A stretch of 64,000 bases of DNA from Tetracentron sinense (GCA_015143295.1 CM026565.1:29644052-29708051); one strand, 5' to 3'. Numbered from the stretch's first letter, positions 9,878-21,511 are shown. The notes: a model not told the origin generated them from the letters alone. A program made the numbers and translations.

Positions 9878-10564
9878 GTGTGTACGCTAGATTAGAACAT
9901 TTATCAACAGTGCCAATCTCTAAAGTCGAGCTTTATTGTAAATCAAGGAAAGAGTCCCGTCTTAAAATCAATGGTTCGTTATAAACTCAAATGTCTGTAT
10001 TATAGCCTTATTCACCATATATATACTTTTCAATTTAACTATATAATATATATATTTTTAATATTAAAACAATATTTAACACTAGTTAACAATTTTTAAC
10101 CCATAGGGTTAATATTTTTTAAATACTTCTTTTGAAAAACTAAAATTATATTGTTGAACCTCAAGAGTTTGTGAATCTTAACCACAGTTAGTAAGTGTCA
10201 AAAGGTACTGTAGAACCCCGGAACTTTTGCTCATGTATTGGAAACCGTGCCAAGGCTTTAAGCCTTTGTAATCTTCCATTTCTATAAAAAGAGAACTTTT
10301 AAAGAACTTTAAGTGTTAAGAAATGGGATTCCTAAGTCAGATATGTTAAAAATCCGGTTTATTGAACTCCATTTGCAGATCAGTTAACTTTAGGGGCAAC
10401 TTGGTCAATAAATAAGGAGGAAATTGAAAATTCTAACACGCCAAAAATGCTCATTTTCGAATGACGAATCCAACGCAAGTTGAATCGTCAAACTCCGACG
10501 AATGAGTCAAAAGTTATGGCCGAAATACGAAAACGGGAAAATATGAAAATTTTTTGCAAGAATT

Positions 10565-10720
10565 ACGAACGATCGTCCAGACCCTACGAATGATCGTAGG
10601 TGAGTTATGATCGATCGTAGAAAACTTACGATCGATCGTAGAATCTCAGGAATGGCCAAAACTCTCTGTAAATGTTATGATCGATCGTAGATAACCTACG
10701 ACCAATCGTAGTCGCACAAC
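10565..10720 (+). promoter_or_regulatory. Cluster of GATCGATCGTAG motifs upstream of the LTR TATA box
   Basis: The palindromic word GATCGATCG or close variants occurs several times, usually followed by TAG, within about 45-200 bp upstream of the TATA at 10765. Similar clusters occur in the LTR fragment at 61780-61990. They may be regulatory repeats in the LTR U3 region. Confidence 0.45.
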
Positions 10721-11689
10721 CCAAAATTTTTATGCGGGATTTTTAAGGTTTCTACCCTCTTGCCTATAAATAGGGGGTTCTTTTGGGGGTTTTTGGCTGA
10801 CCCTAAACCTAGAGAGACTAAGAGGAGATTGAGAGAGGAAGAGGAAGGAGATTGGAGATTTCTTCAAGGAAGTTTGGATTGGAGGAAGAAGAACCCAAGA
10901 TCAAGCTTGGATCATCCTCACTCAAGCAAGAGTTCCTCCATTCTTCAAATTGTGGATTCTTCCCCACTTCAAGCTTGGAGCATTTGTTCAAAGTGGATCT
11001 TCTACACCAAGTGGGGTTCCCAAATCAAGGGATTTATTCAAGATCAAACTTTGAACTTTAAGGTTAGTATACCCTTACTAGTAAACTTAGTAATAACCTA
11101 GGTTTTTACTTGAAAAACGATTATGCTTGTTTGTGTTTCAAATTGTGGAAAGAACTTAGTTTCCCAAAAAATACACAAGATGATTAAGTTGTGATGAATG
11201 TGGGTAATGGAAAATGGGAAGGACAATGTAATTATAATAAATACACTCCATATGTTTATGAAATATAGAAACATAAAGACACGAATAAATGCCTATAAAA
11301 ATGATGTATGCAAGGTGTTTGATGAAATGCATGACAAGGAAAACGTGAAATTAATAACTATATAAGGTTGTATGCTAAATATTTGACAAAATGCATGAAT
11401 GAGAATTTAAGAAAATTAAAGAAGATTATTAAAGCATGATTTATTAGTTTTCTTAAAAAATGTTAATTTTAGATCCATTGCCCTATATACTGGCTTTAAA
11501 TTCCAACATGATTATAAAAAGAATTGAAAGGCAATATGTGTACCTTGAATCATCTATGATAGCATGATTGTCACGAATGCCACACACACCAAGCACGCAT
11601 GTATCAACCAAACGTTTCAAGTACAAGTATACATACATGTAAGAAATAGACAAGAACAAGATATGTGACTTATGTAATGAATGTCAAGG

Positions 11690-12135
11690 GTAAGACATAT
11701 CCCTAGGATATGTCATACCTGGCTCACAAGTAAATAAGCATGAATATCAAGGGTAAGGCATATCTCTAGGATATGTCATACCTGACTCACAAGTTAAACA
11801 AGTCAAGCAAGCAAGAATAACATGAGGCTAATGTGTTTCGTTCAATCATAGTCCGGGCATTAGTAAGCAAGAATACTAGTGTGTTCCGTTCCACCATAGT
11901 CCGGGCACTAGTCAAAGCAAGGCAATGAGACTAATGTGTTCCGTTCTATTATAGTCCGGGGCATTAGTCAAGCAAGAATAACTAGTGTGTTCCGTTCCAC
12001 CAATATCCAGGTACTAGTCAAGTCAAGACATGAGGCTAATGTGTTTTGTTCCATTATAGTCCGGGCATTAGTCGAGCAAGATAAGAACCTAGTATGTCCG
12101 TCCATTTCATAGTTCGGGTACTAGTTAAACAAGAC
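11690..12135 (+). repeat. Tandem repeats inside solo LTR 1
   Basis: Two copies of a ~70-bp unit with 'ggatatgtcatacctg' (11690-11800) are followed by six ~52-bp monomers with 'gtgttccgttccaccatag' and 'tccgggcattagt' starting near 11833, 11881, 11936, 11985, 12041 and 12095. Alternate monomers resemble each other more, giving a ~104-bp dimer. Confidence 0.75.
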
Positions 12136-12867
12136 AAGCAAGTAAACAAGCAGACATGCATGATTCTCACAAGACAAGAATAATCTCATAAGACATTAAG
12201 GAACCCACAAGAAGCATGCATAAGATATAAAGTGTAAATTACAAGAATCACAAGGTAAGTGAAATATGTTTTAGTAAAGCATGAACCTAAGGTATGAGTT
12301 TAAATATGATGTTCAAGATTTTACTTGTTAATTGTTCTTGCTTCCACACTCTGATTTTGTATACATGGATATAATGATGAATTGTATCACGAATGTTATG
12401 TTATTGTTATTACTATTATTAGCTAGTAGCTTGTACTCGCTGAGTATTCCATACTCAGCTGAACTTTTATGTCGACAGGTACACTATACGAGATATGGAC
12501 TCTAGTCCCTTGGATCGAAGTAGCTCAAGGAGAGCAGGAGATTATTCGGATGGTTACCTAGATATTAGGAGTCTTGACATGTGACCAATGGTTGGGACGA
12601 GTGAGAGAGAGACATGTATTTTGGGTTCTTGTATCGGGGGATGTTTGTTTCACTTGAGTTGGGACTCAAGTTAAGGAGTTCATGTTCATGTTGTAAATCC
12701 TATTCAATTATTATAATCTTGTACATGGAATATAGTTAAGTCATTAGAGAAATTTTTAGTTCACTATTTTGCTTGCCTTGTATACTCCTTACAGGTTAGT
12801 TTTAAGTACAGGTCACGCCGCCAAAGCATCCTAACTCCTAGGAGGTATTTTGGAGCGCGACAGGTAC

Positions 12868-13462
12868 ACATGGAAACCTATAGACAAACATTTATTATGG
12901 TTTAGGTTAGTTAAATTAAGGTTCAATTTTTTAAAAAACCAAAGTTAGATGGATGAACCCTAGGGGTGAGTGAATCTTAACCACAATTAGTGGATGTTAA
13001 AAGGGACGTGGGGCAACCTATAGGCATGCACATTAACTGTGGTTTAGGTTAGTCAACCTAATATATTTTTTTTTCTAAAAAACAAGGATAGATGGATGAA
13101 CTCTAGGGGTGAGTGAACCTTAACCACAATTAGTGGGTGTTAAAGGGGACACATGGCAACTTTTAGCGCACATTAACTGTGTTTTAGGATAGTCAATCCA
13201 AGTTTAATTTTTTTTTCCCGAAAAAAGGGTAGGTGGATGAACCCTAGAGTTGAATGAATCTTAACCACAGTTTGTGGGTGTTAAGGGGACACGTGGCAAC
13301 TTGTAGGCGTGCGTGTTAATTGTGGTTGAAGTTAGTTAATACAAGGTTAATATTAAAAAAAAAAAATTTAAAAATCAAGGGTAGATGGATGAACCCTAGA
13401 AGTGAGTGAATCTTAACTATAGTTAAACGGTTGTTAAAATAGATTCGTGTCAAACAGAGCTT
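12868..13462. repeat. Tandem array of ~142-bp foldback-arm units (array 1)
   Basis: Four units containing 'gatggatgaaccctag', 'gtgaatcttaaccacagtt' and 'gacacatggcaac' repeat with spacing of about 140-144 bp. Paralogous arrays are at 15236-15800 and 23160-23745. Units are one arm of the dispersed foldback family. Confidence 0.75.
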
Positions 13463-14140
13463 GCGTGCGCATTCTGCTGGGTGGTTATCTCTCTTCAGTT
13501 GGAGCTCCGGTTGGGTTTTTTTTTTTTTTTTTTTCCGTTTTAAGAGCTCTGGTTTATAATTAATCTTTTTTTTTAAAGCATGCAAATAATAGAGTAACAT
13601 GATAAAACAAATGAAGGTGACTCAACAAGACAACTATGGTTGATGGTGTCGGCTTCACCACAGATAGCCATGGGCCGAACCTTGGTTTTATATTACTTAT
13701 AAAACTTTTAGAAGTTACTTTGTGTAAATGTAAACCAAAAGTAAATAGAACTTTGAAAGTTATTTTTTGGATTTGCAAACCAAACACTATTATCTCATTC
13801 AAATAACTTTGTCAGACTTTCTCAAGAGTTACTTCGCATGAAATAACTCATGGGGAAGTATTTCTCTTCTCTGGGAAGTCTATCCAAACGAGGCCTTACT
13901 CAAATAGTTACTGATCAACTCTTAATTAAGGGTTTTTCGACCCAAGAAGACTTTCAGAACCCAAAACGGGCCTAAAAATAGATAAATAGAAATTTGCTTA
14001 ACATAGTAAATTGATTTCAAATGAATTTTAACCCACAAAATGACTTTTATGACAATTTTGGGGCAAATAGATCCATGATCACTGGTAACTAGTAAGAAGC
14101 CCGTGCGATGCATGGAAATGCAAATATATATATATATATG
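13463..14140. other. Right part of a PIF-like element, then spacer ending in (TA)n
   Basis: 13463-13895 matches the right ends of the PIF-like elements at 14657-16254 and 22626-24184 and ends 'tatccaaacgaggcc' before TTA. 13896-14140 matches 16340-16590 and stops at a short (TA)n tract that abuts a hAT fragment. No gene was seen. Confidence 0.6.
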
Positions 14141-14236
14141 GACTGTGCCGGGCTTCGGGCCTAGAATAAACTCTTTCAAGCCGACCCGAGCCGGGCTTGG
14201 CCAAGCTCAGAATAGCCCGGCCCGAATACAGCCCTA
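14141..14236. mobile_element. Truncated right end of the hAT-like MITE
   Basis: Carries the right ~95 bp of the element at 9418-9877, ending CAGCCCTA followed by GTGTGTAC (14237-14244). Its left part is missing and joins directly to (TA)n, marking a rearrangement junction. Confidence 0.75.
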
Positions 14237-14653
14237 GTGTGTACACTAGATTAGAACATTTATCAACAGTGTCAATCTCTAAAGTCGAGCTTTATTGTAA
14301 ATCAAGGAAAGAGTCCCATCTTAAAATCAATGGTTTGTCATTAGCTCAAATGTCTTTATTATAGCCTTATTCACCATATATATACTTTTCAATGTGATTA
14401 AGATTTGGATGGGTCCTCCTCAGTGGATCTCCCTTGTTCCTGATTAGTACCATTTGTTGGAAGTTTTTTCTATTCTTACATTTGGCTCTTCCGTACTTTC
14501 TAATGCAAACTAAAGCATGAAAAATGAAAGAAGAGATCACCTTTTCTTTCTCTAAGAACCAACCTTCAATACAAAAGAAAAAAAGAGAAGAAGTCTCTAA
14601 ACAAAACGAAATTATATAGATTAAAAAGTAAGAAATTGATTACAAATGCAGCG
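14237..14653. other. Paralogous spacer
   Basis: Matches 22208-22622 and, in its first part, 9878-10020. No gene was recognised. Confidence 0.5.
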
Positions 14654-14656
14654 TAA

Positions 14657-16254
14657 GGTGGCGTTTGGATACACTTCCTCGGCTATTTCTATTGACTTCT
14701 AACTGTAGAAAGTCAAAAGTAGGCCAATCACATGTTTGGTTTGTCAATTTCTTTTTCGATCACTTCTTGAGAAAGTAAAAGGTTAGGGAAAGTTAAAATT
14801 TTTATTTCCCGAGAAAGTAGCTCAAGGTAGCTTCTGCAGGAAGTCCATATATGGACTTCCGCGGGAAGTTGACAGAATGTTCGGAAATTACGTATGTACA
14901 TAAACAAACTGAAAACACCATTATAAGGATTTTCTTAAAAGATATGTTGTTTGGGGGGTTATGGTTTGCTATCATTCATGAACTATGAAGTATGAAGTGA
15001 AAGCTGCCAGTTGGTTCCTTTTTACCTTTTATTAATTGTGGTTAAGATTTACTTACCCTTAAGGTTCAACTATATAATATATATGTTTTTAATATTAAAA
15101 CAATATTTAACTCTAGTTAACAATTTTTAACCCTTAGGGATAATATTTTTTAAATACTTCTTTTGAAAAACTAAAATTATATTGTTAAATCTCAAGAGTT
15201 TGAGAATCTTAACCATAGTTAGTAAGTGTAAAAAGGAACACATGGAAACCTATAGGCAAACATTAACTATGGTTTAGGTTAGTTAACTTAGGGTTCATTT
15301 TTTTTAAAACCAAAGTTAGATCGATGAACCCTAGGGGTGAGTGAATCGTAACCACAGTTAGTGGATGTTAAAAGGGACGCAGGGCAACCTATAGGCACAT
15401 TAATTGTGGTTTAGGTTAGTCAACCTAATATATTTTTTTTTCTTCAAAAACAAGGATAGATGGATGAACCCTAGGGGTGAGAGAACCTTAACCACAATTA
15501 GTGGGTGTTAAAGGGGACACATGGCAACTTGTAGGCGTGCACATTAACTGGGTTTTAGGTTAGTCAATCTAAGGTTAATTTTTTTTTTTCTGAAAAAAGG
15601 GTAGGTGGATGAACCCTAGGGTTGAATGAATCTTAACCACAGTTTGTGGGTGTTAAGGGGACACGTGGCAACTTGTAGGCGTGCGTGTTAATTGTGGTTG
15701 AAGTTAGTTAATACAAGGTTAATATAAAAAAAAATAAAAAAAATCAAGGGTAGATGGATGAACCCTAGAAGTGAGTGAATATTCACTATAGTTAAATGGT
15801 TGTTAAAATAGATTCGTGTCAAACAGAGTCTGTGTGCGCATTCCGCTGGGTGATTATCTCTCTTCAGTTGGAGCTCCGGTTTTTTTTTGTTTTTCGGTTT
15901 AAGAACTCTGGTTTATAATTAATCTCTTGTATTAAAGCGTGCAAATATTAGAGTAACATGATAAAACAAATGAGGGTGACTCAACAAGGCAACTATGGTT
16001 GATGGTGGCGGCTTCACCACAGATAGCCATGGGCTGCATCTTGGTTTTATATCATGTATAAAACTTTCAGAAGTTACTTTTTGTAAACGTAAACCATACG
16101 TAAATTGAACTTTAAAAGTTATTCTTCGGATTTGCAAACCAAACACTATTCCCTCATTCGAATAACTTTGTCAGACTTTCTCAAGAGTTATTTCGCAAGA
16201 AATAACTCTTGGAAAAGTATTTCTCTTCTCTAAGAAGTCTATTGAAACGAGGTC
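14657..16254. mobile_element. PIF/Harbinger-like element carrying a tandem array (copy 1)
   Basis: A 1598-bp element with ends 'ggtggcgtttggat' at left and 'ctattgaaacgaggtc' at right, flanked by TAA (14654-14656 and 16255-16257). Unit 4 has the empty site 'tgtagcctaaatacaac' near 40491-40507. No transposase is encoded. The four-unit ~142-bp array at 15236-15800 lies inside. Confidence 0.65.
15236..15800. repeat. Tandem array of ~142-bp units (array 2)
   Basis: Four units starting near 15238, 15376, 15517 and 15661, homologous to arrays 1 and 3, inside the PIF-like element. Confidence 0.75.
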
Positions 16255-16568
16255 TAAATACAACCCAACTCAGATCTAACTCTCCAAAAAGCAGGCATAC
16301 AAAAAACAGTAAGTTTCCAAAAATAGTAGAAAAACTTAGAAAACTACTCAAATAATTACTGATCAACTCTTAATTAAGGGTTTTTCGACCCAAGTAGACT
16401 TTCAGAACCCAAAACGGGCCTAAAAATAGATAAATAGAAATTTGTTAAACACAATAAATTGATTTCAAATGAATTTTAACCCTCAAAATCACTTTTATGA
16501 CAACTTTGGGGCAAATAGATCCATGATCTCTGGTAACTAGTAAGAAGCCCATGCGACGAATGAAAATG

Positions 16569-16570
<2 letters not shown>

Positions 16571-16606
<36 letters not shown>
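16571..16606. repeat. (TA)n microsatellite
   Basis: About 18 TA units; the copy B tract at 24501-24553 is 18 bp longer. It follows 'aagcccatgcgacgaatg', which resembles a Helitron 3' end in reverse orientation. Confidence 0.9.
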
Positions 16607-16610
<4 letters not shown>

Positions 16611-17390
16611 TACATAAATAGGATATTTTGTTAATAACATAGTTGTTTAAAAAAAATAGTAGTTTCTTAAATTTATGTTCATTATATTCCTATCGCAATT
16701 GATTTTTCTTTTAAGAACTGCAGTACTTCTTAAGATTTAAGTAATACTTCAGCATGCTATCCTTCACTATGGCTGTATACCAATTTACTTCAAATAAACA
16801 ACAATGAATTAGGCAACCAATGTATAAAAGGCTTGATTACTTGGTTCATCAATCTCACTAAGTTGCTTGGCGAATTCAAAATCCCAAACGACATCACTAG
16901 CCTTATATAGATGAAGAATTCATGACTAGGTCCAGACTTAATAGACGCAGCTTCTTAAGATTTTGAATTCTCTAACCACGGTGTTTAAAACCATAGTTCA
17001 AGTATGGGTGGTAATGGGTATCCGATTCCCCTACACAATTGAGTTGGATTTGTGCCAATTTTGAACTCAAAAGGTACTTTTGAACTCAAAATTATCTTTC
17101 TAGTACCATAAAAAATATTACACACGATTCGAATGATGAGTGTGTATTGAGACTTAATATGAAAAGACAAAACTATAATAATGTGTATAAAGGAAGTGCT
17201 AGCTCAACATACCGATTATTTATGTTGAGATTAAGGATATTTCATCATTTTTTAAGTCATGTTAGTAAGGCTTATTTGTAATCTTTCCATTTTTAACCTG
17301 TTTTAGTCATTGTGGGAAAACGTATCTTGTAAAAATTCAAGTCATTGTGGGGAAAAAATGTACCTAGTAAAAATTCAAGTGTTTTTTGGT
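16607..17390. other. Downstream spacer of gene 2, no gene
   Basis: Matches 24554-25338 and, less closely, 40840-41770. AT-rich, with no supported coding region or RNA. Confidence 0.5.
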
Positions 17391-17895
17391 AAAAAAAACT
17401 CCCTATCTTTTTAGCTATTTGTAAAGACCCACTTCCTTTTTTGATTTTGTATTTTACCCCACTAACTTTTAAATCCTTTGCCAATCCACCCTTCCATCCA
17501 TAAATGAGTTAAATGGATGTTAACTTTTTAATGAAATGACCCTTTTAACCCTTTTTTATTTCAATTAGATTGGTAAAAACTTTTCCCAACTGTTTGGAAC
17601 CCACTAACTATGTTTAACAGTCACTCACCCTTTGGATTCATCCATCTAGCCTTGGTTTTTAGAGAAACAAAAATATTAATCTTAGGTGGATTATGCTTAA
17701 TCCCAGTTAAAGGGGGCTCTACAAGTTGTCACGTGTCCCTTTTAATACTCACTAACTATATTTAAGATTCACTCACTATTAGGGTCGTTCATCCATCTAA
17801 TCTTGGATTTTAGAAAAATGCAATTTTAACCTGAGGCTGATTATGCTTAAGCACGTTTATTTACAAATAGTTGGAAAGAAAGGGTTTTTTTATTT
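17391..17895. repeat. Foldback/MITE-like element (copy A)
   Basis: Ends are inverted: 'atctttttagctatttgtaaa' at left and 'tttacaaatagttggaaag' at right, outside which lie A-rich and T-rich tracts. The interior carries foldback-family arms. Homologues: 25339-25843 and 41770-42290. Confidence 0.6.
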
Positions 17896-18519
17896 TTGCC
17901 GAAACCCCAAAATATTTTTTGTTTGAAGGGGTGGTGAGAATGGCTGGTGCCTATATGGTCTCCAGCATTGTGATAACAATGGATTTTGCTAGCCCCCTCT
18001 CCCCTTATTGCGCTCTCATTTATTTTTGGGAGGTGAGGGGATTGGATTTTTTGGTGGGGCCATCAATACCTGACAAAATCCTTGTCTTTTTGCCTTGAAA
18101 AGGAGAGACTCGGGCTAAAAAGCCAACCAATCCTTTCATGTTATCATATGTTGATGAAATTTATACGTATGTGAATAGCAATCATTTTTAATGCATTTGG
18201 ATCAGAGCTCAAAATAAACCACATTATACTAAATCAAAAGATTTCAAAAGGATCTATGTGAATTACGAAAATGCCCATGATGCAAATAAAAGGAAAAGCC
18301 TTTGAATTTATGGTCTTCAAAAAATTATATAAATCATCTACGCACTCTCTCTCGCATTATAATAGTAAAGATATTTTCCTGATACAGACCTCAAATACAT
18401 CAGGAAAGAAACGAATCGTAACTTTATCATGGTATGGAGCCTCATAATAAGGACAGTAGTGTATGAATGGTGAATAATAGAACAAAGAAGAAGATATAGG
18501 AAATCATGTGCTATTGTAT
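17896..18519. other. 3' flank of stellacyanin gene 2
   Basis: Unit 5 lacks about 150 bp present here between 'cacattata' (about 18224) and 'tattttcctgatacag' (18370). That insert ends, on the minus strand, with TCTTTACTATTATAATG, a typical Helitron 5' start. 18370-18519 is the conserved 3'UTR-side block. No other gene was seen. Confidence 0.5.
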
Positions 18520-19176
18520 CTAAAGTAAGAAGAAAGCCATAAAAATGGACAAAACGGAGAGGGAGAAGCTGGCAATTGCAACTGTCGAGGATGAACTGGG
18601 AGTGGTTGGTCCGGCTGCTGTTGGGGTGGGTGTGTGAGCAGTGGGTCCGCCGGCTGTAGGGGGCGATACTGGCGTAGGGGCGCAATCCGCGGGCGTACCC
18701 GATGTGGGGGCCGGCGAGGAGGGAGGAGTACTGGAAGGGGATGGTCCTTCCTTGGAGGGGGTTGGGGATGCCGAAGGAGAGGCTTGGACAGTAATGCTCA
18801 ACTTTTGGCCGATGTTGCAGTGCCGGCCAACGGTGCAGATGTAGTAGTGGTCGCCCTCCGAGACAAGAGTGAGGTTGGCAGGGCCGGTTGTGATAACAGA
18901 ACCAATGGTAGTGGTTGAGGTACAGCCATCGAATGCTGTCTTTGATACTTGGGCCACGTCGTGTTCCCCGGTGGTGAAGTTGAACACAAGAGTGTCACCG
19001 ACCATGAACTTATTGTTGGAAGCCCAGGTCGTGTATGCGGCGGCACCGCCAGGGGGAATGACCCACCCCAAGCTATCTCCGACCACATGTGTTGTCTGCG
19101 CCACCGTGCAGTGTAGCAAGGCCGCTCCAACAACAAGAAGAAACACATATCCAGCCATACCCATGCTCAAAGCCAT
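18520..19176 (-). CDS. Stellacyanin-type phytocyanin, copy 2
   Basis: 218 residues, uninterrupted. Signal peptide 1-26; plastocyanin-like domain 28-131 with copper ligands His72, Cys114, His119 and Gln124; disulfide pair Cys85/Cys120; sequons at Asn66 and Asn101; Pro/Ser/Thr tail to about 195; hydrophobic GPI-type end. All ligands are present, so it should bind copper, unlike early-nodulin-like relatives that lost them. It differs from copy 3 by one residue (Cys23 here, Tyr there) and from copy 1 mainly in the signal peptide and around residues 54-55 and 84. It lies in the 3.5-kb recent duplication. The start is the first ATG, right after a CT/GA tract. Confidence 0.92.
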   Translation of the reverse strand: MALSMGMAGYVFLLVVGAALLHCTVAQTTHVVGDSLGWVIPPGGAAAYTTWASNNKFMVGDTLVFNFTTGEHDVAQVSKTAFDGCTSTTTIGSVITTGPANLTLVSEGDHYYICTVGRHCNIGQKLSITVQASPSASPTPSKEGPSPSSTPPSSPAPTSGTPADCAPTPVSPPTAGGPTAHTPTPTAAGPTTPSSSSTVAIASFSLSVLSIFMAFFLL

Positions 19177-19320
19177 CTCTCTCTCTCTCTCTCTCTGTGT
19201 TAGTGTATATATGAGTTTCTGAGTGAGAATGTAAAAGTAATGGGTGAGAAGATGGAGGGCTAGCCTTGCCTACTTATAGAGTCATCCAAAAGAGAGAGAG
19301 AGAGAGAGAGGACGCGTACA
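19177..19320 (-). promoter_or_regulatory. Promoter and leader of stellacyanin copy 2
   Basis: TATA-like CTATAA (minus strand) at 19274-19279. A (GA)n leader sits directly before the ATG. A second (GA)n lies at 19291-19310 and the conserved 'gacgcgtacagcc' block has GTAC at 19316-19319. Confidence 0.55.
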
Positions 19321-19860
19321 GCCATTGCCACGGCCTTGACAATTAAAAGGAGACGAGACGGACTTGAGCATCACCGACGTAATAGAAGTTTCGTGCCGGT
19401 TAGTCGTTTTTGTTGACCTTTCTTACATGCTCCAGTCCTGGAAGTTGAAACTTGGAACACATTACAATCGCTGACTATGCCCATTCCTCTGACATAGCCT
19501 AAACCATTTCAGGGCTGGGCCGGGCCTGATTATAGGATTATGTGGATGGCTAGGTTTGGGCCTACAAACAACAGCTTGTAGCCCATATTATATGATTATA
19601 TTTGGTTTTCTTGCTAGAGGATGTATCACAGATGATATATGTGACATATATCATATCGAAATACCAAATGCCTGTTTTGAGTGTTTTTCCTCATGTTCTT
19701 TCTTTACTTGGACTTTGTCCGATTAGAACATTGAACCTTTAAAGTCAAGTTGCTTTATTGTAAACGAAGACTTGAGTGGTCAAGGTACTTCTCATGCTTT
19801 TGAATCCTCAAACCGGGTCAATTTTGTAGGGGTACTGTTGATATGTATTTGACTCGTAAG
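19321..19860. other. Upstream spacer of gene 2
   Basis: Homologous to 6515-7070; identical, as far as read, to 27271-27810. No gene was seen. Confidence 0.5.
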
Positions 19861-20090
19861 CTTCTCCAATTGTAACCGGTTTTTGGTAAAACTGGTTACA
19901 CCCCTTGTGGTCATCACGTGTCCCTTTTATACTTCTTAATTGTGGTTAAGATTCACTTACCCTAGGGTTCACCCACCTAAAAAAATTAACCCTTGAGGTG
20001 ACTAAATCTTAACCACGGTTAAGATGTGTCAAAAGCAACATATGGCCACCTCAGAGGTGTGACCGGTTTTGGCAAAACCGGTTTGAGAAG
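19861..20090. repeat. Foldback element, unit 2 copy
   Basis: Same inverted repeat as 7071-7330, with a central deletion. The copy A/B identity ends inside its left arm at 19956. Confidence 0.65.
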
Positions 20091-20190
20091 AATACGTCCC
20101 TCCGTAATACCTGACAAAGTATATCTGATTGATCTGATTCAACTGGGCTGGCATCGTGTCCCTTGCTTATTATCTATTGTTCCCCTTTCG

Positions 20191-20350
20191 GTTTTTTTTT
20201 TTTTTTTTTGGTTGGTGCGGTTATTATTTAACTACGTTATCCGTTACTACTGTTAGATGTTCGCTGGGCAGTGGAGCACTTGCAACTTATACCCGGGAGG
20301 ATTGCATCCCCAGACCTTCCTCATTGAAGGTCACACCTCTACCACTCATA
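20191..20350 (-). mobile_element. tRNA-derived SINE (family B), unit 2 copy
   Basis: Poly(T) at 20192-20210 and body with 'gaccttcctcattgaaggtc'. The right end is altered to a G-rich 'ccgggggtgggggtt'. It occupies the same site as the unit 1 copy. Confidence 0.7.
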
Positions 20351-20945
20351 CCGGGGGTGGGGGTTATAATACCCTTATTCACCATAGATACTTTTTGATT
20401 AAAATCTCGTTCCTATTTTATTTTATTTGTTTCCATCTCCATTTTCTTCTAACAAAGGAAAGTGGATGTGTCGATCCCCCTTGTTCCTATTTACTGTCCT
20501 TCATTTTGGAAGTTGTTTTCATTTCTTCTAATTTAGATGTTTCTCCAAAAAAAAAAGGGGGTTATAGAGTAGAGAGTGTTTTTGTTTTTTCCTTTTTTTA
20601 TGTGATCAACTATATGGAGTCGGTTACACAAATCATGTTCTGTCATTCTAGTCGGACTTGTATCTTCTACTAAATTTAGCGGTACTAAAATTTCACACTT
20701 TCTCCATCTTTACTCTTTTCAAAATTTTCATTGCGATTCAAGTGTCTTTTAACATGCAGTAACTTACTCTCTTTTCTTAGTTACTCTCTTTTCTTACTCC
20801 CTCTCTTTTCTTGTGTTAGGCCAGTGTCTAGTAAAAATTTTAGAATTTTCTTCAAACTAGGCTCCTGCTTTTACAAAATACCAAAAATACTCTAATTTTT
20901 CAACTTATTTTTAGGCTCCGGTAAATGTCAACTCACACGTGAGTT
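20351..20945. other. Paralogous spacer
   Basis: Matches 7590-8124 and 33130-33705. A short local duplication of 'actctcttttctta' occurs at 20766-20812. No gene was seen. Confidence 0.5.
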
Positions 20946-21166
20946 TGAGATGGTGTAATAAGGATCAATTACTTTGTTTAAGGATCATTGGTTCATTGTA
21001 TCTCATCTCAAAGTAGATTTAAATTTGAAAATTTAAAATTCTTTAGGATCAATCACTTTGATTAGGATTAGATTTGATAGAGTTTTTATCTTGAAATGAT
21101 TTAATATCTATATAAACCTCAATTGGCTCTCTCTGTAATAATTCAAGATAATTGGTTATTTTAACA
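20946..21166 (+). mobile_element. Small Copia/TRIM-type LTR, unit 2 copy
   Basis: Ends 'tttaaca' then TGGTATCAAAG (primer-binding site, 21167-21177). Internally deleted near its start relative to unit 1. Confidence 0.55.
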
Positions 21167-21511
21167 TGGTATCAAAGTAGGTAGAATTGGACCTTATTTT
21201 TTAATTGTTGGTAGAGGCAAAAATCTCTCACACACCAGGTCAATCTCACCCGTGCATTATAGAAGACAAAATCTAACCCATCTTATCAAAAGAGCCTGAC
21301 TTAAGGTGAGATGGAGGAGCCTTTAAGTAGTGGAATGACCCGACATAGCTAACTAACGTGGGACTAAGTTGGGTAACTTCAACCGTCCATTGTGCTTCTT
21401 CTTGTGGTGCCGCCGCATACACAACCTGGGTTGTCTGTGATTGCAGACTTGTAGTCTGACTGGCCTTATTAAGGTGGAAGAGGTATATCACTAAGGAGTA
21501 CAACTAAATAC

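Larger units (their letters stand above)
10209..12862 (+). mobile_element. Solo LTR 1 (probable Ty3-type)
   Basis: A 2654-bp insert starting TGTAGAACCC and ending GAGCGCGACA, flanked by GGTAC (10204-10208 and 12863-12867). The uninterrupted spacer in unit 2 (about 23155-23170) confirms the insertion point. No coding domains, primer-binding site or second LTR are present, so this is a solo LTR. A TATA box TATAAA lies at 10765-10770. 10470-10545 is closely similar to 35475-35545 of solo LTR 2, so the two are related. Assignment to Ty3 is inference from LTR length and termini. Confidence 0.8.
16450..19956. repeat. Recent segmental duplication, copy A
   Basis: Nearly identical to 24378-27906, at an offset of 7930 before the (TA)n tract and 7948 after it. 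By eye the main differences are (TA)n and (GA)n lengths and two substitutions in the gene. Identity stops abruptly after 'gtggttaagattcac' at 19956. Left of 16450 the copies diverge to older-paralogue level. Confidence 0.85.

Noticed and set aside
10760-11101. 113-residue frame in solo LTR 1
   Set aside because: It lies just after the LTR TATA box in leader sequence, has no retrotransposon domain and no counterpart in LTR 2.
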